Positions 16,223-25,160 of a stretch of DNA of 64,000 nt are shown here, one piece after another. This DNA comes from Enterobacter ludwigii. Its GTDB lineage: Bacteria > Pseudomonadota > Gammaproteobacteria > Enterobacterales > Enterobacteriaceae. The number at the start of each line of letters is the position of its first letter. Position 1 is the stretch's first letter. Made by a program: the position numbers and the translations under genes. The notes under the pieces are model-generated. The model worked only from the letters and a program-made list of their open reading frames with translations, was not told the DNA's origin and ran no database searches. The stretch is from assembly GCA_900068845.1 (NCBI GenBank), contig CEFQ01000004.1:287837-351836 (forward strand), given 5' to 3'.

Positions 16223-16242
16223 GGTGCGCATTCATGCGCACC
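16223..16242 (+). repeat. GGT-GCG-CAT hairpin
   Basis: GGTGCGCATTCATGCGCACC preceded by GTTGTAG; paired in inverted orientation with the GGCGACC end of the adjoining composite repeat. Lies 10 bp past the uxuA stop. Confidence 0.85.
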
Positions 16243-16252
16243 TGAGGAAAAA

Positions 16253-17317
16253 TCAGCGCTTACCCAGCGCTTCCCACAGTCCCAGCAAATAGGTGGTGCC
16301 GAGTGCGCGGTCGTACAAACCATAGCCCGGCCGGCCGGTTTCGCCCCAGATAAAGCGGCCATGATCCGAGCGGATGTAGCCATCGAAGCCGTTGTCATAC
16401 ATCGATTGCAGCACTTTATACATATCCAGCGAGCCGTATTCCGTCGGGTGCGCGCACTCGTAGAAATCTTTGTCCTGAATGATTTTGATGTTACGCACAT
16501 GGGCAAACGGGATGCGTTTGCGGCGCGAGAACTCGGCCAGAATGGCGTAGACATCATTATTGGGATCTTCTGCAATCGATCCGGTGCACAACGTAATGCC
16601 GTTGGCTTCAGAATCCACCACGTTACAGATCCAATCGAGATCGTCGCGGTTTTTCACCACGCGCGGCAGGCCGAAGATCGAATACGGTGGATCGTCGGGA
16701 TGGATCGCCATCTTCACGCCTACTTCTTCACACACCGGGATCACCGCTTTGAGGAAGTAAGCGAGGTTTTCGCGCAGTTTAGCGTCATCAACATCTTTGT
16801 ATTGGGCAAACAGATCCTGCACTTTCGCCAGACGCTCCGGTTCCCAGCCCGGCAGGGCGAAACCATTCGAATTGCCGAGAACTTCCTGCACCACTTCGTC
16901 GAGGCTTTTATCGATGCCTTTCTTCTCGAACGCCATGGTGAGCGAGCCGTCAGGTAGCACGTAGTTCATGTCGGTCTTCATCCAGTCAAACACCGGCATG
17001 AAGTTGTAGCAGATCACCTTCACGCCGACGGCGGCCAGATTGCGGATGCTCTGCTTATAATTTTCGATATATCGATCGCGGCTCGGCAAACCGATTTTGA
17101 TGTCGTCGTGGATGTTAACGCTTTCGATCACTTCCACGGTCAGCCCGGCGGCATGCACCTGCTCAACCAGCGCGTTGATCTTATCAACCGGCCAGGTTTC
17201 ACCCACCGGCACGTCATAGAGTGCGCCAACCACGCCGCGTACGCCCGGCACCTGGCGAATATTTTCCAGAGAAACTTTATCTTCTTTCGGACCAAACCAA
17301 CGCATTGTCAGCTGCAT
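16253..17317 (-). CDS. uxuA: mannonate dehydratase, short form
   Basis: The frame is open from 17329, but GGTGGA sits 7 bases before the ATG at 17317 (MQLTMRWFGPKEDKVSLENIRQ), 354 residues. E. coli UxuA has 394; this is the shorter class common in Gram-positives. Motifs: GVVGALYDVPVGETWP, VIESVNIHDDIKIG, CYNFMPVFDWMKTDMNYVLPDGS, MAIHPDDPPYSIFGLPRV, CTGSIAEDPNNDVY, HVRNIKI, and YIRSDHGRFIWGE, containing the metal-binding H, C and D residues. It dehydrates D-mannonate to 2-keto-3-deoxygluconate in hexuronate breakdown. No uxuB, uxaC or kdgK is adjacent. Confidence 0.92.
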   Translation of the reverse strand: MQLTMRWFGPKEDKVSLENIRQVPGVRGVVGALYDVPVGETWPVDKINALVEQVHAAGLTVEVIESVNIHDDIKIGLPSRDRYIENYKQSIRNLAAVGVKVICYNFMPVFDWMKTDMNYVLPDGSLTMAFEKKGIDKSLDEVVQEVLGNSNGFALPGWEPERLAKVQDLFAQYKDVDDAKLRENLAYFLKAVIPVCEEVGVKMAIHPDDPPYSIFGLPRVVKNRDDLDWICNVVDSEANGITLCTGSIAEDPNNDVYAILAEFSRRKRIPFAHVRNIKIIQDKDFYECAHPTEYGSLDMYKVLQSMYDNGFDGYIRSDHGRFIWGETGRPGYGLYDRALGTTYLLGLWEALGKR

Positions 17318-17446
17318 AATGTCATCCACCGTTATCGTGTCTGTGATAACTGATAAACTACCATTCTAGTAAACATCATGACAGCGCGGCTCGGCTATTA
17401 AGCTTTGATCCGCGTCACAGAACACAATTTATCCATTCCGATGCGC

Positions 17447-18151
17447 TTAATGATGCTGCACCAACACGCTGAAATGCTCTTTGTACTTAAACAGCTCCAA
17501 ATCAGAACGCAGGCCCAGCTTGCGTAGTGCGGTCTGTTTCTGTCCGCTGATGGTTTTGCGGCTGCGCGCATATTTGCCGGCGATTTGCGTGATGCTTAAT
17601 CCGTCCAGATAGCAGCGAATCACTTCGATTTCGCGCGGACTGAGCTCGCGCATCAGCAGCGTAATTTCATCGCCCATTTGTCGTGGCATCAGGTAGTCAT
17701 GCATTTCACGGTCGCTTTCCTGGAATTTATCCATCTCCAACAGCATATCCGCGGTGAGAAACCGCTTATTGCGACAAACCTGATGCAGCGCGGCAATTAA
17801 CACTTCCTGGTCTTCGCTTTTGCCGACAAAGCCATGCACGCCCGCTTTAAGCAGGAGTTGCACTATCGCCGGTTTCTCCACCGCAGAAGAGACCAAAATT
17901 TTCATCTCGGGATAACGAACGCGCAGCTGTTTCACCATCTGCAAACCGTCGAGTTCCTCCTCACCGAGCATGTAGTCAAGCACCAAAACATCGACCGATT
18001 GGCGTTGTAAAAAAGCCATCAGCTGCTGCCGCTGCGAAAAGGCACCGGCGAGATTCAGCGCGTCTTCCTGCGCCAGTCGATACTGAATCGCTTTACCGAT
18101 CAAAGGATGATCGTCTAATACGGCAACCTGCCAGATTGCAGATTCTTTCAT
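17447..18151 (-). CDS. NarL/EvgA-type response regulator
   Basis: 234 residues. Receiver domain 8-125 with AVLDDHPL, phospho-acceptor aspartate in VDVLVLDYMLGEEELDG, and KILVSSAVEKPAIVQLLLKAGVHGFVGKSED. A LuxR helix-turn-helix (ELSPREIEVIRCYLDGLSITQIAGKYARSRKTISGQKQTALRKLGL) follows. The arrangement with the four-domain hybrid kinase directly upstream (ATGA overlap at 18148-18151) is that of EvgA/EvgS and BvgA/BvgS. It should be phosphorylated by the HPt domain of that kinase. Confidence 0.9.
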   Translation of the reverse strand: MKESAIWQVAVLDDHPLIGKAIQYRLAQEDALNLAGAFSQRQQLMAFLQRQSVDVLVLDYMLGEEELDGLQMVKQLRVRYPEMKILVSSAVEKPAIVQLLLKAGVHGFVGKSEDQEVLIAALHQVCRNKRFLTADMLLEMDKFQESDREMHDYLMPRQMGDEITLLMRELSPREIEVIRCYLDGLSITQIAGKYARSRKTISGQKQTALRKLGLRSDLELFKYKEHFSVLVQHH

Positions 18152-21100
18152 GGTTTCACCTCATTATGGGGATTATTGTCCAGTGCATGCTGGAACAGCG
18201 CTTCCAGCTCGGCAACGGCCGCGACGACCGCAGGCATCAGTTGCTGCAGGAGGGCACGCTGCTGTTGTTCGGCTGCCTGCTCGGCGGCGAGACAGCACTG
18301 TTGTAGGGCGTCGGCGCGCAGCAGTTTGGCGCTGCCGAGCAGTTGGTGTGCGGCGTGGCGCGCGCTGGCGAAATCGTCGCTATCAACCGCCAATTGCAGC
18401 TGGACGAGATCGCGCGCGTTCTGTTGCTGCGCGGTGGTCACCAGATCGCGCCAGGCTTGCGGATCGTTGGCCGCCAGATTTTCCAGCGTTAGCAGCGTTT
18501 CATTACGCGTGCCGCCGCTGGCGCTGCCGGTCACCACCTGCAACAGCTGCGCGCGCTCCAGCGGTTTGAACAGGCAGCCGTCCATACCGGCCTGCGTAGC
18601 GAGCTGTGCTACGCGCTCCTCTGCCATCGCCGTGAGGCCGTAAATCGGTACGCGACGGCGATTAAGCAATTTCTCTTCAATACGCAGCTGGCGAGTGAGT
18701 TCGAAGCCATCCATAGCCGGCATATTGCAATCCGTGATGACGCGGTCGACCTCGTGTTCACGCCACAAAGACAATGCCGCTTCACCGCCATCCGCCACCA
18801 GCACATGGTGGCCAGCGTAACGCAGCTGCTGCGCTAACAGCTGTCGATTGGTGGCGTTGTCATCCACAATCAACATTCTCAATGACACCTGCGCGATCTC
18901 CTCCAGCGGTTGTCGCTCAGGCTGGATGTCGCTGAGCGTGGCGGCTGGCGCGCTAAAACGCAGCATAAATACGCTGCCGACATCGGGTTCGCTCTCGACG
19001 TGCAGCTCGGTTCCCAGCATCACCGCCAGGCGGCGACAAATATTGAGACCCAGCCCGGTGCCGCTGACGCGGTTGGTGCTTTGTTCAACCTGTATAAAGG
19101 GTTCAAAGATCGCCTGTTGCTGCGCAGGCGTTAAGCCAATGCCGCTGTCACACACCTCCAGCACATACTCGGCTTTGCTGCTGTCGGCCTGATACAGCGC
19201 CACTTCTACTTCACCGTGCGCGGTGAACTTAATGGCATTGCTCACCAGGTTTGCCAGGATCTGCTTCAGCGCCACCGGATCAAACAGCACACTGTCTTGT
19301 TCGATATCCAGCATCACCGTGAGCGCCAGGCCTTTGTTATGCGCTACCTGACGGAACAGCGCTTCGGTGTCGTACACCACATCGCTGAGCGACATCGGCA
19401 TAGGGCGAATGCTGAAGTGACCGGATTCGATTTTCGCCAGATCAAGAATATCGCCCACCAGCGACAGCAGCGAACGCGACGATTCCCACGCCAGATCGAT
19501 ATTCTTCTGCCGCTGCGCCGCATCGCTTTGGCCTAAATGCTCAATTTCCAGCAGGCCAATCAGCGCCGCCAGCGGAGTGCGAATTTCATGGCTCATGTGC
19601 GACAGGAAGGTGCTTTTCGCCTCGCTGGATCGCAGCGCTGCGCGTTTGGCTTTGCGCACATCCTCCAGCAGGGTTTCGATATAATGCAGTTGGTTGCTGA
19701 TCTCTTTTTCATGCTGGCGCTGTTTGGCCAGTGAGGATTTCAGCAGATGGTTGCGCCACAGGAAAAACAGCAGGCAAATGGCCGCACCCGCCACGATGCG
19801 CAAGCCGTAACTGCGGAAGCTTTGCCATGAGGTGCTGGTAGCGGGTGGCGTATATTTTATCCAGCGCTCCATCAGCGACTGCATAGTCGGTTGCGGAATA
19901 TCGGACAGCGCTTTGTTCAGGATGGCGATCAAGTGCACATCGGCGGCATTGGCTGCCATTGCCATGCGAAACATCGGCAAAGGGGCAACAAACGCCACTT
20001 TGAAGCGATCGTTAAAGTGATTATTCAGCAAATACTGCGCGGATTCGTACGGCACGATAAAACCGTCCACTTGCTCATCCTGCAACTGCCCGAGCGCATC
20101 AATTGAGACCACTTTTTCCATAAAATGGGCTTTTGGCCAGCGCTGACGCAGGTCAAAACGGTAATACGAACGTTCGTAAATGCCGATACGTTTGCCGGCC
20201 ATCTCATCAAAACTGCGCCAGGAACTCTCTTTGCGCGTCATCACCACCCAGGGCGAATAGATGTAAGTGCGGGTAAAACGGATGTTTTCACTTTGCGGCG
20301 ACGCGCCATCGCTCACCACGATCAGGGCATCACGTTGATTCACCAGCGCATCGCGCATGTTGCTCAACCCCTGGATGGGGTTGTAGTGAAAGCGGATGCC
20401 GGTGCGTTGCGAAATCAGCTTAAGCAGATCGACGCTCAGTCCGGCGATGCGCTGTTTGCCATCCAAAAAGGTAAAGGGCAGATGCGTGGGATCATAATTC
20501 AGGGTGATATCGCGATGCTGTTCCAGCCAGCGGGCTTCTTCATCGCTGAGATCGAGCGGATGGTTCTTCACCACCGATTGATAATCAAGGCCCCATGCTT
20601 CGGCGATTTGCACGGCATTACGCAGCGGAATATTGCGGAGTATTTCATTGATGGTCTCGATCAGCGCTTCGTTGTCGGCACGCGCGGCAAAACGCGCATC
20701 GACATCATTTACGTACGGCGTGCTGTGGCCTTCAATAACATTCTGTAATCCGCGCTGCGATAAATAACGCTGGGTGGCGGTATTGCTCCAGAATACGGTG
20801 TTTTCACTCAGCGCGGTATCGGTATAAGCCCAGAGTGGCGGTGAGGCAGGGGCTAAGGTTGCGTCGGGATAACGCTTTTCTAACAATGATTTAAGTTCAT
20901 CATCGCCGTAATACATTAGTCGAAAACGACTGTCTTTCAGCTCGCGATCGAATTTTGCCTGGCGACGGCTAATTAACACACTTTGTGCCAGCGAATAAGG
21001 GATACTCAGCGCCAGCTTGCTCTCATGATTGGCCGCCTGTGGATAGTAGGGAATTATATCGACCTGCTTATTATTTAACGCCTCAACCAGTTCCAGTCGG

Positions 21101-21399
21101 GTAGCATAACGTTTGATTTCCACTGGCAGATTCAGCGTTTTCGCGACGATATCGAGGTAATCGGCAGAGAGACCTTCGAACGTATCTTTTTCAAATTCAA
21201 CCGAGTAGGGCGGTAACGAGTGGCTCCACACGCCGACGCGTAACACGGCATGACGCGCCAGCCAGCGCTGGCTTTCCGGCTTGAGGGTGACGCCCGGAGA
21301 AACCAGGCCATAACGCGGCGTGAAGGTTAATGTGGTGGCGCTGCAGGCGGAAAAGCACCAGCCCATTAGCAAGATCATGCCTAAAATGCGTTTACCCAT
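18148..21399 (-). CDS. unorthodox hybrid sensor kinase, EvgS/BvgS-type
   Basis: About 1083 residues from the ATG at 21399 (MGKRILGMILLMGWCFSACSA, a signal peptide); a GTG at 21444 is in frame but has no ribosome binding site, while GAGGAG lies before 21399. Domains: signal peptide; two periplasmic solute-binding-like sensor domains (first from about 35, second from about 295); one membrane helix near 528-550; linker; kinase with His604 in FLSHMSHEIRTPL; ATP site LVSNAIKF, DSGIGL and GTGLGL; receiver with Asp890 in ITDCNMPAMDGFEL; HPt with His1018 in AAHQLLGSAK. The signal passes H-D-H to the response regulator. EvgS senses acid and redox state; BvgS senses other cues. The ligand here is unknown. 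Confidence 0.9.
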   Translation of the reverse strand: MGKRILGMILLMGWCFSACSATTLTFTPRYGLVSPGVTLKPESQRWLARHAVLRVGVWSHSLPPYSVEFEKDTFEGLSADYLDIVAKTLNLPVEIKRYATRLELVEALNNKQVDIIPYYPQAANHESKLALSIPYSLAQSVLISRRQAKFDRELKDSRFRLMYYGDDELKSLLEKRYPDATLAPASPPLWAYTDTALSENTVFWSNTATQRYLSQRGLQNVIEGHSTPYVNDVDARFAARADNEALIETINEILRNIPLRNAVQIAEAWGLDYQSVVKNHPLDLSDEEARWLEQHRDITLNYDPTHLPFTFLDGKQRIAGLSVDLLKLISQRTGIRFHYNPIQGLSNMRDALVNQRDALIVVSDGASPQSENIRFTRTYIYSPWVVMTRKESSWRSFDEMAGKRIGIYERSYYRFDLRQRWPKAHFMEKVVSIDALGQLQDEQVDGFIVPYESAQYLLNNHFNDRFKVAFVAPLPMFRMAMAANAADVHLIAILNKALSDIPQPTMQSLMERWIKYTPPATSTSWQSFRSYGLRIVAGAAICLLFFLWRNHLLKSSLAKQRQHEKEISNQLHYIETLLEDVRKAKRAALRSSEAKSTFLSHMSHEIRTPLAALIGLLEIEHLGQSDAAQRQKNIDLAWESSRSLLSLVGDILDLAKIESGHFSIRPMPMSLSDVVYDTEALFRQVAHNKGLALTVMLDIEQDSVLFDPVALKQILANLVSNAIKFTAHGEVEVALYQADSSKAEYVLEVCDSGIGLTPAQQQAIFEPFIQVEQSTNRVSGTGLGLNICRRLAVMLGTELHVESEPDVGSVFMLRFSAPAATLSDIQPERQPLEEIAQVSLRMLIVDDNATNRQLLAQQLRYAGHHVLVADGGEAALSLWREHEVDRVITDCNMPAMDGFELTRQLRIEEKLLNRRRVPIYGLTAMAEERVAQLATQAGMDGCLFKPLERAQLLQVVTGSASGGTRNETLLTLENLAANDPQAWRDLVTTAQQQNARDLVQLQLAVDSDDFASARHAAHQLLGSAKLLRADALQQCCLAAEQAAEQQQRALLQQLMPAVVAAVAELEALFQHALDNNPHNEVKP

Positions 21400-21680
21400 A
21401 AACCCGTTCTCACTCCTCAATACCTGTATCCGATGCCCCTTCACAGCGGCACGAAGCGCAACAGTTATTAAATGGAATTAAGAAATTTCTTAGATGACTG
21501 CGTGAGGTTTACTAAAAGTGGGGACTTAATTAAGTTTAGTCAGCTGTTTTTTCTGGAAACTTTCGACGTAACTTCTGAAGTCGCTGCAATTTACCGCGTC
21601 TAATCGGCTTTTCATTTGTTTTATTTACAGCAACGTCCAGCCAGGCAAAATAGCGCTTATTTCCTCTCCATCAGCCAACC

Positions 21681-22628
21681 ATGTCAGAAGAAGCGCTGCG
21701 TCAGCAGATCCAGAACCTGAAAAAGCACAATGCGCGATTAAAGCGTATAGCGCATGACGCGCGAAATAAGCTGAGTGCCGCGCTGGATGGAACCGGGCTG
21801 TGTTTGTGGCAGCTGGATATTCCCAGCGGCAAGCTGGTGATTTTTAACCGCCGCTGGGGCTCAATGCTGGGTTTCCAGCCAAAAGAGACCAAAGCGCAGT
21901 TCGACGTGTGGCGTGAACGCCTGCATCCCGATGATGCGGACGAAGTGCTGAAGGCGTTTTACGATCATATTGAGGGGCGAGCGCCTTATTACGAAGCGCT
22001 GCACCGTATGCTCGGCAAGAACGACAAGATTACGTGGGTGCTGGATCGCGGACGCGTCACCGAATGGGATGCCGCGGGTAATCCGATCAAGGTGACCGGC
22101 ACGCATATCGATATGACCAAAGAGAAGCAGTATGAAGCACAGCTCTCTTCTCTGGCACATCACGATCCGCTCACTGGCCTCACCAACCGCCATGCACTGC
22201 AGACGCAGTTCAGCAAAATGAAAGCGCTGGGGCCGCTGTGTGTGGCGTTTATCGATCTCGATAACTTTAAGCACGTTAACGATACGCTGGGCCACCGCAG
22301 CGGTGATGAAGTGTTGATTCAGCTCAGTCAACGCATTACCGACGCCGTGCCGCCGAATGTGGTGATTGGCCGTTTGGGTGGCGATGAGTTTGTACTGCTG
22401 ATGCCGTTCCTGATCGACTTTCCAAAAGTGCGGATTATGATGCAGGCGGTGCTGGATGCGGCGCTGACGCCATTTGATATTGATAATGGCCACGCGCAGA
22501 TTGGTGCATCGATTGGTATCGCCCAGGTGCAGGATGGTGACAGCTTTGATGAGGCGCTGACGCGAGCTGATGAAGCGATGTATCAGATTAAGAAAAACGG
22601 TAAACAAGGTTTTGGTCTGGCGGGTTGA
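21681..22628 (+). CDS. PAS-GGDEF diguanylate cyclase
   Basis: 315 residues. A short N-terminal coiled coil (EEALRQQIQNLKKHNARLKRIAHDA), a PAS/PAC fold (TGLCLWQLDIPSGKLVIFNRRWGSMLGF to GTHIDMTKEKQYE), then a GGDEF domain starting HDPLTGLTNRHAL with the intact active-site motif GGDEF at residues 233-237. An RxxD inhibitory site is not evident in the usual position before the motif. It should make c-di-GMP in the cytosol in response to a PAS ligand. There is no membrane segment. It is divergent from the EvgS-like kinase gene (281 bp apart), with a weak ribosome binding site. Confidence 0.92.
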   Translation: MSEEALRQQIQNLKKHNARLKRIAHDARNKLSAALDGTGLCLWQLDIPSGKLVIFNRRWGSMLGFQPKETKAQFDVWRERLHPDDADEVLKAFYDHIEGRAPYYEALHRMLGKNDKITWVLDRGRVTEWDAAGNPIKVTGTHIDMTKEKQYEAQLSSLAHHDPLTGLTNRHALQTQFSKMKALGPLCVAFIDLDNFKHVNDTLGHRSGDEVLIQLSQRITDAVPPNVVIGRLGGDEFVLLMPFLIDFPKVRIMMQAVLDAALTPFDIDNGHAQIGASIGIAQVQDGDSFDEALTRADEAMYQIKKNGKQGFGLAG

Positions 22629-22744
22629 TTCATGGTTACCGTCAGGTTGCCCTTCAGGCACCACCGGGCAGACACTGATAGCTGCCCCTAAACCGCTGCT
22701 ACGGCAGTGCATATTAAACCGCGTAATTGCTGCCAGAATTGTAG

Positions 22745-22764
22745 GGTCGTCATTAATGACGACC
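22745..22764 (+). repeat. GGT-CGT-CAT hairpin
   Basis: GGTCGTCATTAATGACGACC preceded by GTAG. The only copy in the window with the triplet CGT, matched by ACG in the opposite arm. Confidence 0.85.
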
Positions 22765-22794
22765 ATTTCAATGGCCGCACAAGGGTGGTGTCCT

Positions 22795-22962
22795 TGTCGC
22801 CATAAAGAGCTCATCCTCGTCATTTAAGAGATGAAAACCCTAATTGCCGAGTGCACACATTGTAGCGGCGCAATTCATTGCGCGATAAATCGTGCCGCTA
22901 CGGAAGGTGCGGCGATGTGATACGGCGCTTAACTGACGAGCATTACGCCACCAATGGCGACC
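22795..22962 (+). repeat. composite long inverted repeat, copy 2
   Basis: Core palindrome at 22862-22901 with one stem mismatch, AGATGAAAACCCTAATTGCCGAG-type left arm, right arm CTTAACTGACGAGCATTACGCC and GGCGACC end. The left outer arm is eroded. It lies between the convergent 3' ends of the diguanylate cyclase and trehalase genes. Confidence 0.85.
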
Positions 22963-22995
22963 CTGCGGTGCGCATTAAGGCGCACCGCTGCTCAA

Positions 22996-24654
22996 TCAAT
23001 CTGCCAGCAAATGCCCGTACATCGTCATTAACCGACGAGTGACACCGTTAGTCCAGCCAAAGCCGTCCTGCAACGGATATTCACCACCGCCGCCCGGACG
23101 GGCGCGATCGCCGCTGATATCATACTTCTCCACCAGCTTGTGATGCAGTGAATAGAAATTGTTTACCGTATTCAGCCAGTTGACGGCAATTTCTGTCGCC
23201 AGCGTCTCTTCACCGTAGTGATTCAAACCCACGACCGCCATCCACTGCAGCGGAGCCCATGCATTGGGTTTATCCCACTGCTCGCCGCTCTCCACCATTG
23301 ACGTTAACAGGCCACCCTGCGTCAGTAACAGATGACGCAGCGCAACGGCCTGCAAGTGCGCCTGCTCTGGTGATGCGAGGCCGAGGAACAGCGGCACCAC
23401 TGCAGCGGCAGTGAATGCGCCAAAGCGCTCGCGGCGCCAGTCGTAATCACGGTACACACCGGCGGTGTTGTCCCACAGATAGCGATGAATCGCCTGCTTA
23501 CGCGCATCGGCTTTTTTCTGCCACGCCAGCGCCGTCAGCTCTTCGCCTTTGGCGTGAGATAGCGTCGAAATCATCAGTTCCAGCTTGTAGAGGAACGCGT
23601 TGAGATCGATCGGAATAAATTGCGTGGTGCGGATACTCGCCAGACGCTGCGGATCGCGCAGCCAGCGTGATGAGTAATCCCAGCCCGATGCGGCACCGGC
23701 ACGCAGATCACGATAAACCTCGTTTGCCGGACGACCCGATTTCTTCGCGGTCTCAATATCTTCCAGCCACGACTCATCGCGCGGCGTATCGCGATCGTCC
23801 CAGTAACGGTTCAGCAGCGAACCATCTGGCATGCGCACCACGTGGCGATAAGCCTGATGCGGCATCAGCTCGCCCGCGCCGTCCATCCAGAACTGATACT
23901 CTTTCATCAACTGATCGAGGTAGCGTTTCGCGCCGCGAATGCCATCCTCTTCAAACAGTTCAACCATCAGCGCAAACACCGGTGGCTGCGAACGGCTGAG
24001 ATAGTAAGTACGGTTGCCGTTCGGCACGTGACCGTAATTATCAATCAGCCAGGCGAAGTTATCCGCCATGTGGCGCAGCAGATCGTCGCGTCCCGCATCG
24101 GCGAGGCCGAGCATGCTGAAGTAGGAGTCCCAATAATAGGTTTCTCCGAATCGGCCACCAGGCACCACGTAGGGTTTTGGCAATGGCAGCAGCGATGAGT
24201 GCGCTAAATGTTGCTGCGGCATTTTGGTTAATACCGGCCACAGATCATCAATGTGTTCGGTTAAGGTTTTATCCGGATTGGATACATAAAAACTCTCATT
24301 CACCTGCGGTGAATAAAAATGTTCATGCACGAATTTTTCCAGATCGAAATCCGCAGCGCGTTTGCGACGACGAAAGCGGATTAAAATATCCAGCGGATCG
24401 AATTTTGGTGCGCAGTCCGGGAACGTTTTGCTGTCGGCAAATATGTGCGATGTCTGCACCTGCTCAAACAGTTCCATGTAGCGATCGGCAGGCGTCAGCG
24501 CATCCGGCGCGGGCAAACCCTCGATCAGCTCGGGTTCTGGCTCCGAATCCTGCATACCTTCGCGAACGAACTCGTGAGGATTATATTGATACTCCAGTTC
24601 AGCATCAGCGCGTCGATCCTCGAAAGCGTTATATTGCTGTTGGTTAGTATTAAT
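22996..24654 (-). CDS. treF: cytoplasmic trehalase, probable ATT start
   Basis: Glycoside hydrolase family 37. Signatures: [20 protein letters not shown] (trehalase signature 1) and [13 protein letters not shown] (signature 2); [18 protein letters not shown] near the C-terminus; catalytic Asp in MDGAGE-region and Glu near GGGGEYPL by family rule. No signal peptide and the acidic N-terminus [22 protein letters not shown] match E. coli TreF, not TreA. It hydrolyses internal trehalose to two glucoses. Start: AGGAGG (24660-24665) is followed after 5 bases by ATT at 24652-24654; the only upstream start, TTG at 24691-24693, lies 1 base after a TATAAT hexamer and would be outside the transcript. The first ATG is codon 34. 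Core length from ATT is 552 residues, close to E. coli TreF (549). Confidence 0.9.
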   Translation of the reverse strand: MNTNQQQYNAFEDRRADAELEYQYNPHEFVREGMQDSEPEPELIEGLPAPDALTPADRYMELFEQVQTSHIFADSKTFPDCAPKFDPLDILIRFRRRKRAADFDLEKFVHEHFYSPQVNESFYVSNPDKTLTEHIDDLWPVLTKMPQQHLAHSSLLPLPKPYVVPGGRFGETYYWDSYFSMLGLADAGRDDLLRHMADNFAWLIDNYGHVPNGNRTYYLSRSQPPVFALMVELFEEDGIRGAKRYLDQLMKEYQFWMDGAGELMPHQAYRHVVRMPDGSLLNRYWDDRDTPRDESWLEDIETAKKSGRPANEVYRDLRAGAASGWDYSSRWLRDPQRLASIRTTQFIPIDLNAFLYKLELMISTLSHAKGEELTALAWQKKADARKQAIHRYLWDNTAGVYRDYDWRRERFGAFTAAAVVPLFLGLASPEQAHLQAVALRHLLLTQGGLLTSMVESGEQWDKPNAWAPLQWMAVVGLNHYGEETLATEIAVNWLNTVNNFYSLHHKLVEKYDISGDRARPGGGGEYPLQDGFGWTNGVTRRLMTMYGHLLAD

Positions 24655-24693
24655 AGCAGCCTCCTGGTAAATTCTTGAATGCGTAAAGAACAA

Positions 24694-24721
24694 ATTATAG
24701 AGCTCTGAACGGGCGAAACAA
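24694..24721 (-). promoter_or_regulatory. treF promoter
   Basis: On the minus strand, TTGTTT (24721-24716), a 16-bp spacer and a perfect TATAAT (24699-24694). Transcription should start near 24687, about 33 bases before the proposed ATT start codon. The stretch 24722-24948 upstream is AT-rich and shows no gene. Confidence 0.6.
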
Positions 24722-24948
24722 CAATGCGATTTATCTATGAACGTAATAAATCATGTCGATGGATCGCGGGTTTTTATGATTTTTCAGCGATTACAACGGG
24801 CTATATTTCAGGAAATGAAAGCAGCTTTTAGGATGGATGTTTAAATAACCGCACAGATTTATCTGTATTTAAGAAAATCGCTAAAATTTGTGCAAAAAAG
24901 GGCGGGATGGCTTGATCAATTTATGGCAAACGCAGCGGTAATTAACAA

Positions 24949-24968
24949 GGTTGGCATCAATGCCAACC
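24949..24968 (+). repeat. GGT-TGG-CAT hairpin
   Basis: GGTTGGCATCAATGCCAACC with tail CTACAAA; inverted partner is the GGTCGGCAT end of the composite repeat that starts at 24985. Confidence 0.85.
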
Positions 24969-24984
24969 CTACAAAATCGCGTAG

Positions 24985-25152
24985 GGTCGGCATTGATGCC
25001 GTAATGCTTGTCAGTTAAGAGATGAAAACCCCCACTACCTGGCGCACACCTTGTAGCGGCGCAATTTATTGCGCGATAAATCGCGCCGCTACGGAATGTG
25101 CGGTAATTAATACGGGGCTTAACTGATCGGCATTACGGCACTGATGCCGACC
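24985..25152 (+). repeat. composite long inverted repeat, copy 3
   Basis: 168 bp. Left arm GGTCGGCATTGATGCCGTAA continuing TGCTTGTCAGTTAAG; right arm CTTAACTGATCGGCATTACG then GCACTGATGCCGACC; perfect core at 25053-25092. The arms match over about 35 bp with few mismatches, and the outermost 7 bp (GGTCGGC/GCCGACC) differ from copy 4 (GGTCGCC/GGCGACC) in both arms together. Confidence 0.9.
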
Positions 25153-25160
25153 TGTTTATG

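Noticed and set aside
22862..22901. Core palindrome as an ERIC element
   Set aside because: ERIC is about 127 bp with ATGTAAGCTCCTGGGGATTC-type arms; the sequence here is unrelated.
24985..25152. Repeats as a CRISPR array
   Set aside because: Copies are dispersed, palindromic and in both orientations, with no regular spacers and no cas genes.
24694..25160. A tRNA or small RNA gene in the treF-qorB gap
   Set aside because: Structures there are explained by the hairpin and composite repeats; no cloverleaf with CCA-type end was found.
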